Shown: positions 59,901 through 64,000 of the stretch, piece by piece
Layout: every line of letters starts with the position of its first letter
How positions within the stretch are numbered: position 1 is the first letter of the stretch
Origin: Stenopsyche tienmushanensis
Taxonomy: Eukaryota > Arthropoda > Insecta > Trichoptera > Stenopsychidae
Length of the DNA stretch: 64,000 nt
Direction: 5' to 3'
Assembly: GCA_008973525.1 (NCBI GenBank)
Contig: WACJ01000356.1
Coordinates: 1-64,000, forward strand
Notes under the pieces: model-generated
The model's database searches: none
Seen by the model: the letters and a program-made list of their open reading frames with translations, nothing else
What the model was told of the DNA's origin: nothing
Made by a program: the position numbers and the translations under genes

Positions 59901-62388
59901 TTAAAATTTAACATGTTTAACTTTTGGTGTGGTCGTAGACTTGACTGTTTGTTTTTGAGATATATCTTCAATGTTATTAGATTCCAAAATATCTAATTTC
60001 ATAGTGTTATCCTCTCGTTCTTGAAGAATCTGCAACAAAATGAACGTTCATTTACATTAGAATCTATTATTATATTTTATATATATATATATGTATGTAT
60101 TTTTGTTTGTTTGTCCCGTATGCGTTCCTATACCGTTCATCCGATTGCGATGAAACTTTGGTGTGTGCACAGATTATTGAATCAATACAACCATTGTTGG
60201 TGTGCGGAATTTATTTTCCGAGATGTTTAGCAGATTTGCGAGAAAAACGATAGAAATTGAAATACAAAGAAACTAGCATACTCAGAACTTTGCTATTATA
60301 CTTAATAAATGTGTGGCATTGCAACGCACGCCGGGTATTCGTTGGTATGTTATAAAATGAAGATAATATATATTTAATCATAAATGACAAACCTTAGGAC
60401 AATCCTTCTTTAGATGTGTCACATCTCCGCACTCTCGGCAGCCACCGCCTTTGGGATAAAGACCGCGAGGATTATCTGGACATTGTCGAGTTATATGACC
60501 CTAAAAAAATAATATGTTCATATAGCACAAATTGATTTATTATTTTATTAACAATAAAATCGTTGTATACCTGTTCTTTGCAAATGAAGCATTGTGCAAA
60601 TTTGTATTCGTCCGATCGAACAACTTTACAGGCAAAGTGCGTATGTTCGGTTGACCCACATTTGAAACAGATTCCGGACGATGGCATTCCTATATTTTCA
60701 GTTTTTTTATTTAATTCCGGACACTCGGATAAATTGTGCCCCCCCTTCCTGCAATGGAAGCATAGCTTCTTTTTCATCTTTGAAAGGGCCTTTTCAGCTT
60801 TCCTTCTTTCCAATTTCATTGTTCTGTTGACTTCGCTCCTAGGTATGCCTTTGGAAACTAAGCTTTTTCGAAGGTCACGAAGTCGTTCCGCGTCTCTAAC
60901 GAGAATGGGAAATCCGTCGTACAAGATGACTTCTAATTTTTCACCATTGACTATCAAAATACTCGTCTCTTCGTTAAAAGGTTTTCTACGTGCGAACTCT
61001 CCTGGAGTTTTTCCTTTATCGTTAGAATTTTTTGTATTTTGACTCTGCAAATTTTGGTTTTGTTTATTATTTTTGTCCTTGGTTACAATTTCCGCAGGTT
61101 GAGAATTAATTTTTTCAGCATTGTTTTTCCGTTTTTTCTTTTTTTGCGATTTAGATTCTGGATTTTCAGGCAAATTGCAAGACTGGGTTGTTAAATTTAC
61201 TGATTCAGATTTTAATACATTATCATCATCATTTTCTTGATCAAGTTTACGTTTCTTTTTCTTTTTATTTGATGTTGCCTCAATCTTTTGAAATTCTTCT
61301 GTAATTTTCTCTACTGCATCATTTGTATTGTCTTCAATTTCTTTAGGTTTGTTTTTTTTTAGTTTTTTGGCCTTATTTTTTCCATTTGGGAGTGTTTCAG
61401 ATTCCAAAGGCCGTTTAGAACATTTCTTTTCGGGTTCATTCGTCGGGTCTGGTTCGTTGTCCATATTTTTCTTTTTCTTCTTCTTTTTTTTAGGGACTTC
61501 ATCATTTTCGGAAGCGACTTCAGTATCTTTATTTTCAGTAACTTCAAATTGGTTTTCAGAATTTTTTTGGGCTGACGTTTTTCGTTTTTTATTTTTGTCT
61601 AAAATGTTACTGAGTTTTGAAACGAGATCACTGTATTCCTCTTCAATTTCTCCATCTGATTTTTCATCACACCATTTGCTCAGTTCTTCATCGTCTGCAT
61701 CCATCTCTTCACAGGAATTTTCATTATCTTTTGTTCTTCCTAAAGTAGCAGCCTCACTTTTATTTTCGCTGTTTACAATATTTTCTGACTCCACCTCCTC
61801 ATTTTTCTTCTCTTTCTTGCTTTTTTTGACTTTCTTTTGAATGTCTTTTTTATTATTCAAATTAGTGCTTGAACTAGATGGATCATCAAATTCGCACCAA
61901 GATTTTTGTATGCTTTTTGCCTTCTCTTCATTTAAAAATTTTTCATAATTTTCTTTACGCAGTGATTCACACTAAAAATACATACAAAAATGAGAAAAAT
62001 TAGCTTTTATAGTGTCACATTGCAATCATATATTTAATTTATTCTTTATATACTAAAAATGCATTTATAATATTTTAATTTTGGATTTGAACTAATAAAG
62101 TTAAAAAATATATATATATATATAGATTTGCAAAAAAGAATGGAACTTTCTCAAAGTTCATGCCGAATAACATGAACGTCATATGTTGAATCAATTCATC
62201 AAATTAAATTTTAGTGTATTTTTGAGGAGAAACTGTATTGTTTAAATAACCTTTGCCTTTTCTTCGGCATCTTGCAATCGCTGCTTGTTGTATTCGAGTT
62301 GTTTTTTCATTTGATTCCATGATGTTGCCTCTTCAGGAATACGTTCGTTGGCGGCTTTAGAGCCATGAGCTCGCGCAAAACGAGTCAT
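59901..62388 (-). CDS. ZCCHC9: ZCCHC9-like protein with four CCHC zinc knuckles
   Basis: Exons: 62251-62388, 60571-61971, 60393-60500, 59901-60029; 1776 bp, 591 residues. The start MTRFARAHGSKAANERIPEE...ATSWNQMKKQ matches the family's MTRWAR...ATSW..MK opening. The knuckles are CFHCRKGGHNLSEC, CFKCGSTEHTHFAC, CFICKEQ|GHITRQC (split by an intron) and CRECGDVTHLKKDC, with the diagnostic CPDNPRGLYPKGGGC between the last two. It ends KVKHVKF. Residues about 47-360 are a Lys/Glu/Asp/Asn-rich, probably unstructured linker, so the protein is about twice the length of human ZCCHC9 (271). Nucleolar RNA binding is the family expectation, not shown here. Head to head with TOR. Confidence 0.9.
60077..60350 (+). 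repeat. Helitron-like non-autonomous element in the last ZCCHC9 intron
   Basis: Starts in TATATATATATGTATGTATT, then TTTGTTTGTTTGTCCCGTAT, CGTTCCTATACCGTTCATCC and GATTGCGATGAAACTTTGG. It ends near GCAACGCACGCCGGGTATTC. The opening phrase recurs at 3951, 32413 and 32530. This layout is like insect non-autonomous Helitrons, but I could not verify a clean 5'-TC and CTRR-3'. Confidence 0.4.
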
Positions 62389-62861
62389 TGCGCGGTCGCT
62401 TAGTCGCTCTCCACGTGCAAATCGCGCACGCTAAATTTGACATGCGTTATGACATACGCCCTAAGCGCTCAACAAGTGACCATCAACTATAACGGTCGTT
62501 CGACGTTTAAAAATGATTTTAAAATAAAACTATTTGACTATTTATAACGTTGTGTTAAAGCATTTATTTTTGAAATAATAATATAGAAGTATCGATAAAA
62601 AATATTATATATCCTACATTAGAAAAAATATTTTTTCACCTACATAGTAATTAATTCATTTCAAATTTTATTTTAAATATATGTTATCTATTTTATACAC
62701 AAATAGATATATTTCGTTTGTGATACGTTTGATGATTGTATGAAATAAAAAAAATATATACATAAGCGAAAATATAAGAACGCATGTCGAAACGTATTAC
62801 GATAAAAATAGTGTTATGGCCATTTGAAGTCTGTCCGCTGTCGTAATTTAACCTATCAACG
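62389..62861. promoter_or_regulatory. Divergent promoter region of ZCCHC9 and TOR
   Basis: 473 bp separate the two start codons. The ZCCHC9 side (62390-62440) is GC-richer with CGCGCACG; the middle is AT-rich. No TATA or other element can be assigned with confidence. Confidence 0.5.
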
Positions 62862-64000
62862 ATGTCTCTAGCCGTAGAGCTCTCCATGGGGCTCCGCGGG
62901 CGTTCGACGGCGGCACGCGCCCGCGGAGCCCGAGCGCTGCTTCAGTATGTGCGTGCCGATTTGCGCGAGCTGCCTCCCGATGAAGTCACTCGGTTCTTTG
63001 ACGACTTTAATCATTACATCCACGAGATGGTATCCTCGACAGATATCAATGACAAGAAGGCTGGAGTCATTGCCATCGGTAAATTCTTATGCACAAAAGC
63101 TTTCAAAACAACCTAAGATATCTCCACAGAAGAGGGTTTCGACTGTAGTTCTCGGCTTAAGTTAATTCATCCCAGTTAGAACTTTGTGTGTACAATTAGA
63201 TAAAAAACAAAACATTAGGACATAAGGAGACATATGGTTGAAAATCTAATAAATAAATAAAGGTTGTTTACAATGTAAACAACGCTTTCCACATGTGTCA
63301 AATTCATATACAAGAGAAGACAATGTTATTCATTTACATTTTTAGTGCTTAACGTTAATTAACAATACTAAACAACTAGAACACATGTAAATCTTTAATA
63401 ATTGATACTCTCGTGAAAAGATTTTTTAAAAAATACAAGTTTATTCTTAGTTTTATTTTGAAATGAATTCTTTGCAATAAAGGGCAGTAGTATAACTCTA
63501 ATAATAATTTATTATTGTTTTATTTCATTTCAAAAATATTAAATTGTTTAATTCAAGCTGATCATTATTGGAATGAATTTTTTCAGTGTGCCTCATTAGC
63601 GGCGATTGCGACACTGCCAAAACAAGGATATCTAGATATGCCAATTATCTTCGGAATCTCTTCCCTTCGTCGGATGTCGGCGTCATGGAGTTGGCGGCGA
63701 AGACTGTGGGCAAACTGGCTGCAATATCAGGAGCGAAGAGGGCCGAATATGTTGAGTTTGAAGTAAAGCGGGCTTTTGAATGGCTCTCTGTTGAGCGAAA
63801 CGAGGGTAAGCGCCATGCCGCCACGCTCATTTTGAGGGAACTTGCCGTAGCGATGCCGACGTATTTCCATCAGCAAGTCTCTGGTTTTTTTGACCATGTA
63901 TTCATTGCGACAAAGGATCCTAAGGCCCTCATAAGGGAAGCAGCCGGTAAGGCATTACAGGCGGCACTCGTCGTTACAGCCCAACGCGAGAGCGCTAAGC
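62862..64000 (+). CDS. TOR: Target of rapamycin (TOR) kinase, N-terminal exons (runs off the window)
   Basis: PI3K-related kinase at the core of TORC1/TORC2 growth control. Only the N-terminal HEAT-repeat start is here. Exon 1 is 62862-63078 (MSLAVELSMGLRGRSTAARA ... LPPDEVTRFFDDFNHYIHEM, VSSTDINDKKAGVIAI). Exon 2 starts at 63587 after TTTCAG and is open to the window edge. The joined text VCLISGDCDTAKTRISRYAN, YLRNLFPSSDVGVMELAAKT, FEVKRAFEWLSVERNEGKRH and AATLILRELAVAMPTYFHQQ matches mTOR YANYLRNLLPS.D..VME.A, EFEVKRALEWL..DRNEGRRHAA and LRELA...PTFFFQQ. The kinase domain lies beyond the right edge. Confidence 0.93.
63079..63586 (+). other. TOR intron 1
   Basis: 508 bp AT-rich intron, donor ATCG|GTAAAT and acceptor TTTTTTCAG. 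No element recognised inside. Confidence 0.7.

Noticed and set aside
61328..61840. 170-codon plus-strand frame rich in Ser and Phe
   Set aside because: It is the complement of the Lys/Glu-rich ZCCHC9 exon; the openness follows from the biased composition. There is no homology signal.

Overview
This is a nuclear genome window from an insect. It is AT-rich, its genes are split by many short GT-AG introns (often 60-100 bp), and the gaps and larger introns are full of decayed arthropod-type transposons (R1-clade non-LTR, mariner, pogo/Tigger, hAT, piggyBac-like). The arthropod-type SET/MYND (SmydA/msta-like) gene also fits an insect. I cannot name the order or species from sequence alone. There is no prokaryotic, plasmid or phage signal, and I see no tRNA, rRNA or CRISPR array.

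Layout, left to right. 1-6.8 kb: repeat-rich gap with MITEs and a hAT-like composite element. 6.8-8.6 kb (+): 3' part of a RING-finger gene with a lysine/glutamate-rich tail. 11.7-12.2 kb (-): last exons of complex I subunit NDUFB5. 14.4-18.0 kb (-): complete NDUFS1 (complex I 75 kDa) in 13 coding exons, head to head with eEF1B-beta at 19.1-20.3 kb (+). 20.5-22.5 kb: dead R1-clade retrotransposon. 23.8-25.2 kb (-): erlin (SPFH). 25.2-31.9 kb: AT-rich gap with a dead hAT transposase and an inverted repeat. 31.9-40.9 kb (-): LIN54/Mip120 of the MuvB/DREAM complex, 19 coding exons, head to head with COP9 signalosome subunit CSN4 at 41.7-47.2 kb (+). 48.1-50.2 kb (-): VDAC/porin. 51.9-57.5 kb: gap with mariner remnants and a second copy of the composite element. 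57.5-59.7 kb (+): SmydA-like SET/MYND protein, tail to tail with a ZCCHC9-like CCHC zinc-knuckle protein at 59.9-62.4 kb (-), which is head to head with the first exons of TOR kinase (62.9 kb to the right edge, +).

The genes are mostly conserved housekeeping functions: two complex I subunits and the outer-membrane channel (mitochondrion), translation elongation, ER membrane scaffold, cell-cycle transcription, CSN, ribosome-biogenesis-type zinc knuckle, and growth control. They are not an operon or a shared pathway; three divergent pairs probably share promoters. Exon chains were joined by hand from splice-site and phase agreement: NDUFS1, eEF1B-beta, erlin, LIN54, CSN4, VDAC, SmydA and ZCCHC9 each close in frame to a stop at a family-typical length, except that ZCCHC9 is enlarged.

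I did not find a convincing undescribed system. The observations most worth a second look are the two inverted copies of a mariner-plus-hAT composite element, the TTAA-bounded block that makes up most of a LIN54 intron, the recurrence of Tigger remnants in introns of four housekeeping genes, and an E2F-type site beside the LIN54 5' end.
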